32,642 nucleotides of DNA from a virus. Below, piece after piece: positions 1 through 7,815 of this stretch; position 1 is the first letter of the stretch; each line of letters starts with the position of its first letter. Location: positions 1-32,642 of the IMG/VR virus record IMGVR_UViG_3300036652_001163; one strand, 5' to 3'. Under the pieces are notes generated by a model. That model was not told where the DNA came from. It made no database searches and saw only the letters and a list, made by a program, of their open reading frames with translations. The position numbers were made by a program, and so were the translations under genes.

Positions 1-1
1 C

Positions 2-742
2 AGCAAGGCCCACCAGTTCTGGGGCGAGCAGGACGGTAAGGCCCCCGCCTGGCACTCCTTCTACCCGTACAAGCCGTCGGTGCGCGCGATCGACCACTAC
101 CTGCCCGACGGCGGCATCGTGCACCACCCGAAGGGGCTGCACTTCAACAGCCAGTACGTCGAGCACATGTGGCTGGAGTTCGCCGGGCCGAAGCCGCAGC
201 CGTTCACCTGGGCCATCGCCGGGATGATCGCCGGCTACCCGGAGCGGGACTACCTGCACTACATCCTCGACGCCGGGCGCAACCCGGACCGGGTCGGCTT
301 CCCCCGCCTGTCCGCCGACGCCGTCTACGCCGACCACACCATCCGCGACGGGCTGAACTACCGCTCCCTGATCGCCTACGGCCACCACGGGCAGTACCTG
401 ACCGCCCGCAACAACATGTGGACCAACCGCACCGTGCGGGCCCGCACCGTGCCCAACTACGCGCCGCGGATGTTCTTCGGGGTGTTCGACGGGGTGAAGT
501 CGCGGGTCGGCGCGTTCCAGTCCCGCGGGCTGCACATGAAGTCCGGCGCCATCGACCACGGGGCGCCGCACCGCTACTACGTGCTGGGCCGCTCCCAGGG
601 CGTCATCGGCCAGCGGCACGCCAGCCACCTGCTCATCTTCGAGATCCGGTTCTGGCGCAAGGCGCTGAGCCAGGACCAGCTCCAGGCCAACTTCGACCAG
701 GTCTCCTCGACCTGGCAGTTCCACAAGTACCGGAGGGGCTGA
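2..742 (+). CDS. Tail tip/fibre protein with LamG-like C-terminus (5' partial)
   Basis: The reading frame is open from the left edge, so the start lies outside the window; the GTG at 80 is only an internal codon. About 246 residues are visible. The last 40 residues, with EIRFWRKALSQDQLQANFDQ followed by Trp, resemble the final strand and helix of concanavalin/LamG-like carbohydrate-binding domains, which often end in a 'W.raLs.eei' pattern. Such domains are common in phage adhesion proteins, so binding to host surface glycans is inferred. The gene ends in TGATG, overlapping the next start by one base, and a GGAGGGG ribosome site for that gene lies inside its last codons. It groups with the following three tail genes. 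The fold is a family-level guess and the N-terminal part is unseen. Confidence 0.7.
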   Translation, partial: SKAHQFWGEQDGKAPAWHSFYPYKPSVRAIDHYLPDGGIVHHPKGLHFNSQYVEHMWLEFAGPKPQPFTWAIAGMIAGYPERDYLHYILDAGRNPDRVGFPRLSADAVYADHTIRDGLNYRSLIAYGHHGQYLTARNNMWTNRTVRARTVPNYAPRMFFGVFDGVKSRVGAFQSRGLHMKSGAIDHGAPHRYYVLGRSQGVIGQRHASHLLIFEIRFWRKALSQDQLQANFDQVSSTWQFHKYRRG

Positions 743-2997
743 TGGGCGACTGGTCCCTCGACGAGAGCGCGATCACCACCACCGGCGGCGGCTGGCTGCG
801 CATCATCGTGTCCAAGCCGACCCGCGGCGGCCGCTCGGTCGACGTCACCGTGTTCCGCAACGCGCTGTCCACAGTGGTCAGCTACTCCTCCGCCGACCCG
901 TTCGGCGACTCCACCTGCGTGCTGCAGTTCCCGCAGATCAGCGTGCTCGACGACCTGGAATCCCCGGAGCTGACCCACTGGCTGGGGCACTACGCCAACG
1001 TCGACCTGTGGTGGGTGCCGGCGCTGCCGGCGGGCCCGAACTACCCCAGCGCGCCGAAGGTGATCGACCCGCGCAGCAACCAGCCGGGCCTGGTGGTGCC
1101 GATGTATAAGCGCGGCAGCGGCATCGCCCCCGGCACCCTCAACGCGGTCAAGCTGTGGGAGGGGTTCATCACCAGCCTGGACTTCACCGACTCCGACACC
1201 AGCAGCCAGCTCGAGGTGCAATGCCAGGGCGCGCTGTTCCAGCTCGACCGCTACAACCAGAAGCCGTTCTTCCCGGCCCGCCCGTGGCCGCTGGAGAAGC
1301 TGATCGCCGACGCATTCAGCCACGCCCGCAAACCGCACCTGCGCACCCGCCCGCTGGTGACGGCGTGGCCGCGCGGCTGGACCAAGAGGGCCCCGAAGTA
1401 CAGCCGCAACACCGCGACAGCCCTCACCCCGGTCGCCAAGCCCGGGGAGAGGTGGACGGGCCGCACCAGCCGCGCCACCGGCTCCTGGGAGCACACGCTG
1501 ACCGGGTTCGTGCAGGACACCCTCCTGGACATGATCGTCGACAACGACTCCGGTGTCACCCCCGGCAACCAGTGGACGATCACCCAGCAGCGCCGCGCCA
1601 CCGGCAAGTTCGGCCGCACCCCGATCCTGCAGGTCCGCGACCGCTTCGCCGCCCCCGACTTCACCCTGCGCGCCGGCACCCCCGGGGTGAAGCTGTCGCT
1701 GAGCGCGGACTCCACGCAGAGCGAGAACGTCATCTACGGCGAAGGCACCGACGTCAACGGGGAAAGCTGGCGCAACGCCGTCGTGTCCTCCAGCCGCACC
1801 GACTACGCCCCGCTGGCGGCCGCGGTCGCCGTGTGGCCCCGCCCCGCCGCCGCCGACGCCGGGCACAACCGGGGTCGCTTCGTCACCGAATCCTTCGTGA
1901 AGTTCGGCACCGGGTTCAGTCAGGAGGACGCCGTCACCGTCGCCGAGCAGCAGCTCGCCCGCGACCAGATCCCCGGCTACTCCGGCACCATCACCCTGTC
2001 CGTCGACCCGTCGACCCTGATCCCCCGCTGGCTGGTCCACGCCGGGATGACGGTGAAGGTGAAGAACCTGTTCGGCTCCGGCGAGAACGGCATCAACTTC
2101 CACATCGCCTCGGTGGTGGCCAGCCCCGGCGACGGCACCGTCACCCTCACCGTCGACACCCGCTACCGGGACCTGCTCACCGTCGACGAGTCGCTGCAAC
2201 GCACCCGCGACCCGCTCTCACCGACCCGGATGTTGCAGGTCGGCAAGACCAGCGTGCAGATCGAGGACGTGCAGGCGCCGTGGGACTACTCGGCCGGCTC
2301 CGGGTTCATCCCCCGCGAGGCGGTGCAGTTCTACAAGCACAAGCCCGTGCAGCAGGTGTTCCCCTACGCCGACTGGGTGAAGGCGCACCCGCCGCTGCAC
2401 CACTCCCGCTGGTATGTGAAGGTCAACGCGGCGGCGCCCACCCCGAACGGGCGCTGGACCCGCAAGGCGGTGCCGATCCTGACCAGCGAGAAGGGCTCGA
2501 TCGCGCGCTCGGAGTTCTTCGTCTGCGACGCCCTCGGCAACCTGCTCAAGATCCCGTTCCATGTGTCGATCTACTACACGCCCGTGACGTACATGGCGAT
2601 GCCGCGCGAGAGCGGCCAGTCCAGCCCCTACCTGGACAACGCCTTCGAGAAGATCGACCCGCAGACCGGGCAGGAGTTCCCGCCGGACTGGCTGCGCGGC
2701 CCGGACAAGTACCTGATCATCGGCTGGGGCAACAAGGCCAACGGCATCCTCAACCGGGCCGGGTTCAGCCCCGGCTCGGAAGCCGAAGGCGGCCAGCCGA
2801 CCGGCAAGCTGTTCGACGACACGGTGTGGAGCTTCGACAACACCAGCACCGACAACACCGAGTACAACCGCAACGCCCGGCCGGGGCAGCGGCAGAAGGA
2901 CGCCGCGATCGAGCTGTTCGCCATGTTCTACGCCGAATACCACGAGCCGGTGTACTTCGGCGGGCGGCTGTACCGGCAGAACCCGGGCGCCGGCTGA
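742..2997 (+). CDS. Minor tail / baseplate-like protein (751 aa)
   Basis: The ATG at 742 overlaps the upstream TGA (TGATG) and follows GGAGGGG at 732-738, which fixes the start; the frame is open further upstream without support. The protein begins MGDWSLDES and is rich in beta-strand and Trp/Tyr residues. The first third (for example DPFGDSTCVLQFPQISVLDD) resembles the N-terminal domains of actinophage minor tail proteins that follow the tape measure gene. Residues about 400-480 (TVKVKNLFGSGENG, then TVTLTVDTRYRDLLT) resemble the beta-rich hub region of tail-associated proteins. It probably forms part of the distal tail tip. No peptidase or hydrolase motif was recognised. It shares its first four residues and 17 bases of start context with the next gene. 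Tail role is fairly secure from context; the exact position in the tip is inferred. Confidence 0.7.
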   Translation: MGDWSLDESAITTTGGGWLRIIVSKPTRGGRSVDVTVFRNALSTVVSYSSADPFGDSTCVLQFPQISVLDDLESPELTHWLGHYANVDLWWVPALPAGPNYPSAPKVIDPRSNQPGLVVPMYKRGSGIAPGTLNAVKLWEGFITSLDFTDSDTSSQLEVQCQGALFQLDRYNQKPFFPARPWPLEKLIADAFSHARKPHLRTRPLVTAWPRGWTKRAPKYSRNTATALTPVAKPGERWTGRTSRATGSWEHTLTGFVQDTLLDMIVDNDSGVTPGNQWTITQQRRATGKFGRTPILQVRDRFAAPDFTLRAGTPGVKLSLSADSTQSENVIYGEGTDVNGESWRNAVVSSSRTDYAPLAAAVAVWPRPAAADAGHNRGRFVTESFVKFGTGFSQEDAVTVAEQQLARDQIPGYSGTITLSVDPSTLIPRWLVHAGMTVKVKNLFGSGENGINFHIASVVASPGDGTVTLTVDTRYRDLLTVDESLQRTRDPLSPTRMLQVGKTSVQIEDVQAPWDYSAGSGFIPREAVQFYKHKPVQQVFPYADWVKAHPPLHHSRWYVKVNAAAPTPNGRWTRKAVPILTSEKGSIARSEFFVCDALGNLLKIPFHVSIYYTPVTYMAMPRESGQSSPYLDNAFEKIDPQTGQEFPPDWLRGPDKYLIIGWGNKANGILNRAGFSPGSEAEGGQPTGKLFDDTVWSFDNTSTDNTEYNRNARPGQRQKDAAIELFAMFYAEYHEPVYFGGRLYRQNPGAG

Positions 2998-4415
2998 TGG
3001 GCGACTGGCTGGCCGTCAGCGGCGCGTTCATCGACAGCTCCGCCGCCCCCACCGGGCCGGTGGCGCACTGCGGGGTCTACCTGGGGCCGTGGCCGGTCCA
3101 GCCGCCGCCGCAGCTCCTGGACTGCGCCTCGCTCGAGTTCGTCGTCGCGGTCCCCGGCGCCGACCCTGACGACGCCAGCACCCTCACCTTCGCCGCCAAC
3201 CCGGTGTACGTCAGCGCCACCCGCCACGGCGACACCGTCGACTTCACCTGCGTCGGCGGGGCGTGGCCGGACACTCGTCCGTCCGGCGCGCACCTCTATG
3301 TGCGCGCCGCGGGGACACCCGCCGAACCGGTCGCGGCGTACGTGCCGCGCGGCTACAGCCCGCAGGGCGGTAACAGCTTCGAGACCGCGCCCGGCACTCT
3401 CGTCACCCACGCCCCCGGGCCCGGGTCGATCCCGGTCGACGCGGCCCAGGCCGTCATCGGCGCGTTCTGGGGCGTCGGCGGCGCCTACTCCTCCCCGCAG
3501 CCGCAGGACGTGGTGGAGTACCTGGCGCAGCAGGCCAGCGTGCTCACCCCCGCCCCGGTCGACGGCACCCACGGCTCCGGGCTGAACTACGCCGTCCCGC
3601 ACAACACCCCCGACGTCCCCGGCAACCCCGACCCCGGCTACACCACCGGGCAGATGCAGTTCAGCGAGTTCCGCGCCGACTTCCAGGTGCCGACCAGTCT
3701 CGCCGACCCCGGCGAGCCGGCCGACTTCGCCAGCCTCGTCACCGACGGCGCCGCCGCCGGGCACATGCCCGACGGCAGCCCCGGCTACCAGTGGGTCGGC
3801 GCCGCCGCCGGGCTCGGCTTCGACGGCGCCGTCACCTGGACCATCCAGGGCACCGCCTGGACCATCGACTTCGCCACCGTCAGCGACGAAGCCGGGCAGG
3901 CGCTGGCGATCCAGGCCCAGATCCGCACCGGCGGCCCCACCGCCTCCGCGTTCGCCGCCGGCAGCGGCACCCTGCTGTGGGGCGACCAGATCCACACCGC
4001 CGGGCGCCCCGGCGGGCTCGAGAACGCCATCGCCGTCCCCGCACCCCCCGGGGTGGGCCCGGACGCGCCGATGAACACCGACTACAGCCTCTACTGCCGC
4101 CTCGACGGGCTGCTGCTCACCCAGGACGCCACCAACGAGTACGCCGTCACGTTCGCCGAGGAGCACACCCTGAGCGTGCAGGTCGTGCCGCAGGGCGCGA
4201 CGATGGCCTACCTGGTGCAGCTCCCGCCGTACCGCTACTACGCGCCCGGCCCGCTGGTGCCCTCCCGCGGCGGCCCCGGCAGCGCGCTGCGGCTGAACCA
4301 GCGCAACGACGGGCTGGGTATCGACCGGCACCCGCGGCTGCGCGCGAGCAACAACCCGCCGACGTCCGTGCAGTCCCACACCGCGCCCCGCGTGGGCGAC
4401 ACCCTGTACCGCTGA
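2997..4415 (+). CDS. Minor tail protein, Gly/Pro/Ala-rich (472 aa)
   Basis: The ATG at 2997 overlaps the previous stop in a TGATG junction. The protein begins MGDWLAVSG, echoing the MGDW start of the upstream gene. It is low in Lys and rich in Gly, Ala, Pro, Thr and short beta-prone segments (FTCVGGAWPDTRPSG, TWTIQGTAWTIDFATV), as expected for an extended virion-surface protein. No enzymatic motif or membrane segment was recognised. It lies between a tail-tip protein and a small Gp80-like tail protein, so a structural role in the tail tip or fibre is inferred from position. The long antisense frame across this gene is a GC-bias shadow. The product could equally be an accessory fibre or an appendage assembly protein. 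Confidence 0.6.
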   Translation: MGDWLAVSGAFIDSSAAPTGPVAHCGVYLGPWPVQPPPQLLDCASLEFVVAVPGADPDDASTLTFAANPVYVSATRHGDTVDFTCVGGAWPDTRPSGAHLYVRAAGTPAEPVAAYVPRGYSPQGGNSFETAPGTLVTHAPGPGSIPVDAAQAVIGAFWGVGGAYSSPQPQDVVEYLAQQASVLTPAPVDGTHGSGLNYAVPHNTPDVPGNPDPGYTTGQMQFSEFRADFQVPTSLADPGEPADFASLVTDGAAAGHMPDGSPGYQWVGAAAGLGFDGAVTWTIQGTAWTIDFATVSDEAGQALAIQAQIRTGGPTASAFAAGSGTLLWGDQIHTAGRPGGLENAIAVPAPPGVGPDAPMNTDYSLYCRLDGLLLTQDATNEYAVTFAEEHTLSVQVVPQGATMAYLVQLPPYRYYAPGPLVPSRGGPGSALRLNQRNDGLGIDRHPRLRASNNPPTSVQSHTAPRVGDTLYR

Positions 4416-4424
4416 GGAGCCCCG

Positions 4425-4802
4425 ATGTCCACCGCCGGCCTGCTGTCCAACTATGCGGGCAACCGCGCCCTGTCCTACCTGCTGGTGCAGCGCGGGCTCT
4501 ACCTGGCCTGCCACACCTCCGCCCCGGACGGCACCACCGCTGGGGACGCCTCCAGCGAGCTCGGCGGCGGCGGCTACCAGCGCCAGCCGATCAGCTTCAA
4601 CTCGCCCAGCGGCAAGGCCTGCGTGGCCAGCAACCGGCAGCGGTTCCCGGGGATGCCGTCCTGCGTGCTCACCCACCTGGCCGTGTGGGACGCCTTCACG
4701 ATGGGCAACATGATCGTGGCGGTGGCGTTGCTGCCGCATGTCTCCGTGCCCGACTCTGGCCTGTTCGTGGTCAGCAGAGGAGACCTCTCCGTGCAGCTCT
4801 AG
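4425..4802 (+). CDS. Small tail fibre-like protein, Gp80-type (125 aa)
   Basis: The ATG at 4425 is preceded by GAGGAG at 4414-4419, giving a well-placed ribosome site. The sequence follows the pattern of small actinophage tail proteins of the Gp80-like group: an early LYLACHTSAPDGTTAGDA segment, then GGGGYQRQPISF, then THLAVWDAFTMGNM, and a beta-rich C-terminus. In this family the 'LyLalht..P' and 'vth.glwda..gG' strands form a compact beta domain found near tail tips or receptor-binding proteins. The family assignment is from memory of the pattern. It is the last clear tail gene before the membrane and lysis genes, and a 128-base gap follows it. Confidence 0.65.
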   Translation: MSTAGLLSNYAGNRALSYLLVQRGLYLACHTSAPDGTTAGDASSELGGGGYQRQPISFNSPSGKACVASNRQRFPGMPSCVLTHLAVWDAFTMGNMIVAVALLPHVSVPDSGLFVVSRGDLSVQL

Positions 4803-4930
4803 ATCACGTTTGGTTGGGGTGAGTGGATCACGTCGAGATGATGGGGACAGCCGAACATGGAGGTGCGAGATGGACCGTCTCCCGCCCGCGGCTGCGTCCC
4901 GGCATCCCCACTGTGAAGGCACTCCCTAAG
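4802..4930 (+). promoter_or_regulatory. Gap between tail and lysis genes with direct repeats
   Basis: This is one of the few substantial gaps inside the operon. The motif GATCACGT occurs at 4802-4809 and again at 4826-4833, 24 bases apart, with matching flanks (TAGATCACGT and TGGATCACGT). The local sequence is less GC-rich than its surroundings, and TTGGTT at 4810-4815 could be a -35 element, but no good -10 lies at proper spacing. A GGAGG at 4859-4863 serves the small frame listed separately. A promoter or operator for the lysis genes is possible but not demonstrated. Confidence 0.25.
4870..4929 (+). CDS. Possible 19-residue leader peptide upstream of lysis genes
   Basis: An ATG at 4870 has a strong Shine-Dalgarno GGAGG at 4859-4863, six bases away, better than that of the following membrane protein. 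The frame encodes 19 residues (MDRLPPAAASRHPHCEGTP) and ends with TAA at 4927-4929. The ATG of the downstream membrane protein begins one base later at 4931. This layout suggests translational coupling: ribosomes ending the leader could restart at 4931 and so set the expression of the first lysis-region gene. It could also be a decayed remnant of a longer gene or a chance frame. No peptide function is recognised. Confidence 0.35.
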   Translation: MDRLPPAAASRHPHCEGTP

Positions 4931-5398
4931 ATGATGCGGATCATCCTGCGCGCGGCCAACGAGCCCGCCCGGCGGTTCATGTTGTTCTGGAACTTCGTCG
5001 CCGCCTGCTGCGCGATCCTGTTCCTCATCCTCGGCGCGATCTACCTCGTCGGCGGCTCGTCCGCCACCGACAGTCACACCCTGGACCTGGTCCAGACCGT
5101 CGAACGCACCCTGCAGCTCCACGGCGTCATCCAGATGGTCGTCGGGGGGCTGCTGCTGTATTCGCTGCACGACTACCGCAAGCTGACCCGGCTGTCGCTG
5201 CTGATCGGCTTCTCCTACGCCACCTGGACGCTGGTGCTGATCGTCGGTGAAGCGCTCCTGCACCGGATCTCCTGGGGCAGCTTCGCCTGGTACGGCTTCC
5301 TGATGACCCTGCTCGCCGGCACCCGGGTGTTCTCCCCGCCGCTCGGCGACGACGGCCGGCTCTACACCGGCCGCCCCGAGGGGAGCGAGCGTGCATGA
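4931..5398 (+). CDS. Four-TM membrane protein near the lysis genes (155 aa)
   Basis: The ATG at 4931 is chosen because a small upstream frame stops immediately before it; GTG starts at 4823 and 4913 are in frame, but the extra residues they add (RWTVSRPRLRPGIP and so on) do not look coding. Hydrophobic segments lie at about residues 18-41 (with AACCAILFLILGAIYL), 63-80, 88-110 and 116-132, followed by a polar tail. It sits three genes upstream of the muramidase and next to two single-TM proteins. A holin or accessory lysis membrane role is plausible. Phage membrane proteins of this shape can also act in superinfection exclusion. No family was recognised with confidence. The next gene's GTG lies inside its last codons. 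Confidence 0.6.
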   Translation: MMRIILRAANEPARRFMLFWNFVAACCAILFLILGAIYLVGGSSATDSHTLDLVQTVERTLQLHGVIQMVVGGLLLYSLHDYRKLTRLSLLIGFSYATWTLVLIVGEALLHRISWGSFAWYGFLMTLLAGTRVFSPPLGDDGRLYTGRPEGSERA

Positions 5399-5750
5399 CC
5401 TCCTCGGTGCCGCGTTTTCCCTGCTGACTGCCGTCCCGTCCGGTGCGCCCGACCCCGGCCTGCCCGCCAGTGGCTCCGGGGCGAGCGACCACACCGTCAT
5501 CGTCGCGGTGCTGATCCTGGTCGGCACCATCGTCACCGTCGCCGGCACCGTCCTGGTCGCCACCATCCAGCGCGACCGCGGGCCGCGTTCGACGGTGCCC
5601 GCCAACGACCGCCTCGCCGACCGCCTGGTGCGTGACCTGACCCGGGAGAAGGAGGAGGCCGAGAAGGCCCTCGAGGCGCTCAAGACCGCCTGCTGGCGAC
5701 GCCATCTCGACCCCGACCAGATGATCCAGGAAGTGATGGCCACCCCATGA
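5391..5750 (+). CDS. Single-TM protein with coiled-coil tail (119 aa)
   Basis: A GTG start at 5391 overlaps the upstream stop by eight bases and follows GAGGGGAG. The protein has a Pro/Gly-rich N-terminal stretch, one strong membrane segment at about residues 36-59 (VIVAVLILVGTIVTVAGTVL), then a charged tail with a predicted coiled coil (DRLVRDLTREKEEAEKALEA). This topology, with a short outside N-terminus, one TM and an inside coiled coil, is common among small membrane proteins beside actinophage endolysins and is compatible with a holin-like or holin-partner role. No enzymatic motif is seen. It ends in ATGA overlap with the next gene, implying coupled translation. Confidence 0.6.
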   Translation: MHDLLGAAFSLLTAVPSGAPDPGLPASGSGASDHTVIVAVLILVGTIVTVAGTVLVATIQRDRGPRSTVPANDRLADRLVRDLTREKEEAEKALEALKTACWRRHLDPDQMIQEVMATP

Positions 5751-6454
5751 GAAAGATCGACATCCCGCCGCGGATCAACTTCTCGATCAGTTTCCGGCTG
5801 TTCGTGCTCGTCGTCGGGCTCGGCGCGATCGGGTTCGGCTGGGGCCTGATCTGGGTGATCCAGGAGATCGGCCGGGTCGACAACGCGGTGGCCTACATCA
5901 ACCACCAGCGGATCATCGGCAAGCAGCAGCGCGAGGCCGACCAGGTCCGCACCGACGCCGAGATCCGCGGCCTGGCGTGCGCGATCCCGGCGGTGCTGCC
6001 GCCCGGCGAAAGCCCCTACGTGGATCTGTTACGCAAACGTTATGCGTGCCCGCCGTACGTGCGACCGAAGGGCAAGGTGCCGTTCGCGCCGTCCAGCATC
6101 ACCCCGCCGGCGCCTACTCCGAACCCCAGTGCGAGCCCCATCCCGAACCCCAGCTCGCCCGCCAACGGGGGCTCCGCGCGGCCTGCAGCAGCCCGTTCCA
6201 GGCCCGCTCCCCCGGCGCCGCCCGGTGCCGCCCCGCCCGGCCCGGCCCGGCCGACGACCCCGCCGGGGACGCACCCGACGCCGCCCCCGTCACCGACGCC
6301 GCGCCCGACCCGCACGCCAGGGCCAAGTCCGCGCCCGACCCCAGCACCACCTCTGCCGCCTCTGCCAACGCTTCCCCCGCTGCTCCCCGCGCCGTTCACC
6401 TCGGCGCTACACACTTTGCTGCCCGGCGCGTGTCGTTCCCTGCCGGTGTGCTGA
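5747..6454 (+). CDS. Single-TM protein with long Pro-rich outer domain (235 aa)
   Basis: The ATG at 5747 overlaps the previous TGA (ATGA). One membrane segment lies at about residues 17-40 (FRLFVLVVGLGAIGFGWGL). A charged helix follows, then a small conserved-looking part with two cysteines (GLACAIPAVLPPGES, Cys78; RKRYACPPY, Cys101). From about residue 115 to 225 the chain is almost all Pro, Ala, Ser and Thr. A Pro-rich stalk past the membrane could span the cell wall, as in spanin-like or wall-reaching lysis proteins, but that is inference. A second frame is also open across the Pro-rich part (5977-6516) with equally biased codons, so an ancestral frameshift cannot be excluded. Confidence 0.6.
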   Translation: MRKIDIPPRINFSISFRLFVLVVGLGAIGFGWGLIWVIQEIGRVDNAVAYINHQRIIGKQQREADQVRTDAEIRGLACAIPAVLPPGESPYVDLLRKRYACPPYVRPKGKVPFAPSSITPPAPTPNPSASPIPNPSSPANGGSARPAAARSRPAPPAPPGAAPPGPARPTTPPGTHPTPPPSPTPRPTRTPGPSPRPTPAPPLPPLPTLPPLLPAPFTSALHTLLPGACRSLPVC

Positions 6455-6473
6455 TCGTCGGGATGATTCCCGC

Positions 6474-7355
6474 ATGTACGTCGTCCTGGACGCCAGTGAG
6501 CACAACGCGGCGATGACGGCCGCCTTCAAGGGTGAGGCCATCATCCTGCGGGCCGGGTTCGGGGACTACTGGCAGGACAAGAACTTCCTGGACAACACCG
6601 GCCAGGTGGCCGTGGACTGGAGCCGCGGGGAGCTGCCCGGCGGCGCCGTGCTGTACCTGCCGTTCATCTCCCCCGGCACCGCGAAGTCCCACGACGCCTA
6701 CCTGTGGGACAAGCTGATCGGGCCCCGGGTGCCGGACTGGCTGACCGGGATCATGGTCGACGAGGAGCGCTGGCCCGGAGCCCCGTACGCCCAGTCCGGG
6801 GACCACTCCAGCCAGCTCAACCAGTTCTACGGCATGCAGGCGCACCGGTTCGGGTCCTGGCGGTCCTGCAAGGGCTACTTCAACCTCGGCGACGGCGCCG
6901 CGCTGTGGCCGCACCGCGACCCGCGCTGCGAGTACATCCTCGCCGACTACACCGACAAGATCGTCGTCGGGAACTACCCGGGCTGCGTCGGGCAGCAGTA
7001 CACCGACGGCTCGATGAACAACCCGGTGCCGCGGGTGAAGGGCAGGCTGCTGCCGCGCGCCGACGCCCCGTTCGGCGCCTGTGACCACTCGGTGTTCCCC
7101 ACCGTGAACAACGCCGCCCAGTTCCGGGCACTGTGGGGCCGCCCCGCGTACGGGCAGCCGGCCAAACCGGCCAAGCCGCCGGTGGCGCCGCCGAGGCAGC
7201 CGCCGCCGGTCCCGGCGCACGGGCCCTACGACCAGCGGCGCGGCTACACCCTCGTCGCCCCCGGCGGCCACGTCCGGCTGCGTCTCGACGCCGCCGCCAA
7301 CGTCCACGTCGAACGCGACGGCCAGCTCGTCCACACACTGACCAAGGGAAACTGA
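6474..7355 (+). CDS. Endolysin, GH25-like muramidase with C-terminal add-on (293 aa)
   Basis: The ATG at 6474 starts a frame whose first strand, MYVVLDASEHN, fits the beta-1 Asp of GH25-type lysozymes (Asp6). Other matching elements are IILRAGFGDYW, GIMVDEERW (Asp96 and Glu98 fit the catalytic D.E pair), WRSCKGYFNLGDGAALW, the GQQYTDGS strand and a late CDHSVF Asp (Asp204). GH25 enzymes cut the N-acetylmuramyl-1,4-N-acetylglucosamine bond of peptidoglycan. A Pro-rich linker at about 226-248 leads to a roughly 40-residue beta-rich C-terminal piece (RRGYTLVAPGGHVRLRLD), possibly a wall-binding or oligomerising domain. There is no signal peptide, so export through a holin is expected. The reading upstream of 6474 in this frame is not supported. 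Confidence 0.8.
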   Translation: MYVVLDASEHNAAMTAAFKGEAIILRAGFGDYWQDKNFLDNTGQVAVDWSRGELPGGAVLYLPFISPGTAKSHDAYLWDKLIGPRVPDWLTGIMVDEERWPGAPYAQSGDHSSQLNQFYGMQAHRFGSWRSCKGYFNLGDGAALWPHRDPRCEYILADYTDKIVVGNYPGCVGQQYTDGSMNNPVPRVKGRLLPRADAPFGACDHSVFPTVNNAAQFRALWGRPAYGQPAKPAKPPVAPPRQPPPVPAHGPYDQRRGYTLVAPGGHVRLRLDAAANVHVERDGQLVHTLTKGN

Positions 7356-7356
7356 C

Positions 7357-7815
7357 ATGCCCTCCGCTCCCGTCCGGCTCGTGCAGAACAAGCCCGTCAC
7401 CACCACCGGCACCCTCACCGCCGTCGCGGTCGCCGTCGAGGGCTACCTGGAGTACCGCGGCTGGATCCCGGCGCCGCTGACCGGGGTCGCGATGGTCGTC
7501 ACCGTCGCGGTGCTCGCGGTCATCGCGCACGAGCTGGTGACGCCATGGACGAAGGCGCAGCACTTCATCGAGCAGGGCCTGCACCTCACCGACGCCGACT
7601 GGGGTCGCTTCGAGGTCATGCTCGAGCAGTACGGGCTCACGCTGCTCCCCCGCCCGGCCGCCGCGACCGTCACCGGCCTGGCGGCCGCGGTCATCCCCGC
7701 CCCGCCGGGGGACGGCATGACCGCCGGTCAGCACGCCGCCGTCGAGGCGCCGCTCGCTGCGACACCGCCGGCCGCCGCGACCGAGCCGCCTGTCCCCGGC
7801 GCGCCCGGGGCCTGA
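7357..7815 (+). CDS. Putative holin, two TM segments (152 aa)
   Basis: The ATG at 7357 follows the muramidase stop closely, with a weak GGGAAA ribosome site. Two hydrophobic segments are seen, at about residues 16-34 (TGTLTAVAVAVEGYLEY) and 40-61 (LTGVAMVVTVAVLAVIAHEL), joined by a short turn. An amphipathic region with Trp and acidic residues follows, then a Pro/Ala-rich C-terminal tail from about residue 98. Two TM hairpins directly after an endolysin gene are the usual form of class II-type holins in actinophages, which would release the muramidase at lysis. The family assignment is by topology and position only. The stop overlaps the terminase start (TGATG). Confidence 0.6.
   Translation: MPSAPVRLVQNKPVTTTGTLTAVAVAVEGYLEYRGWIPAPLTGVAMVVTVAVLAVIAHELVTPWTKAQHFIEQGLHLTDADWGRFEVMLEQYGLTLLPRPAAATVTGLAAAVIPAPPGDGMTAGQHAAVEAPLAATPPAAATEPPVPGAPGA

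Noticed and set aside
169-741. Upstream extension of the second tail gene to a start at 169
   Set aside because: The extra 191 residues are Arg/Pro/Ala noise in the wrong frame over the real first gene; the TGATG junction and GGAGGGG mark 742 as the start.
6042-6473. Extension of the endolysin frame upstream to 6042
   Set aside because: The sequence before Met at 6474 is Arg/Pro-rich shadow; the GH25-like fold begins exactly at 6474.
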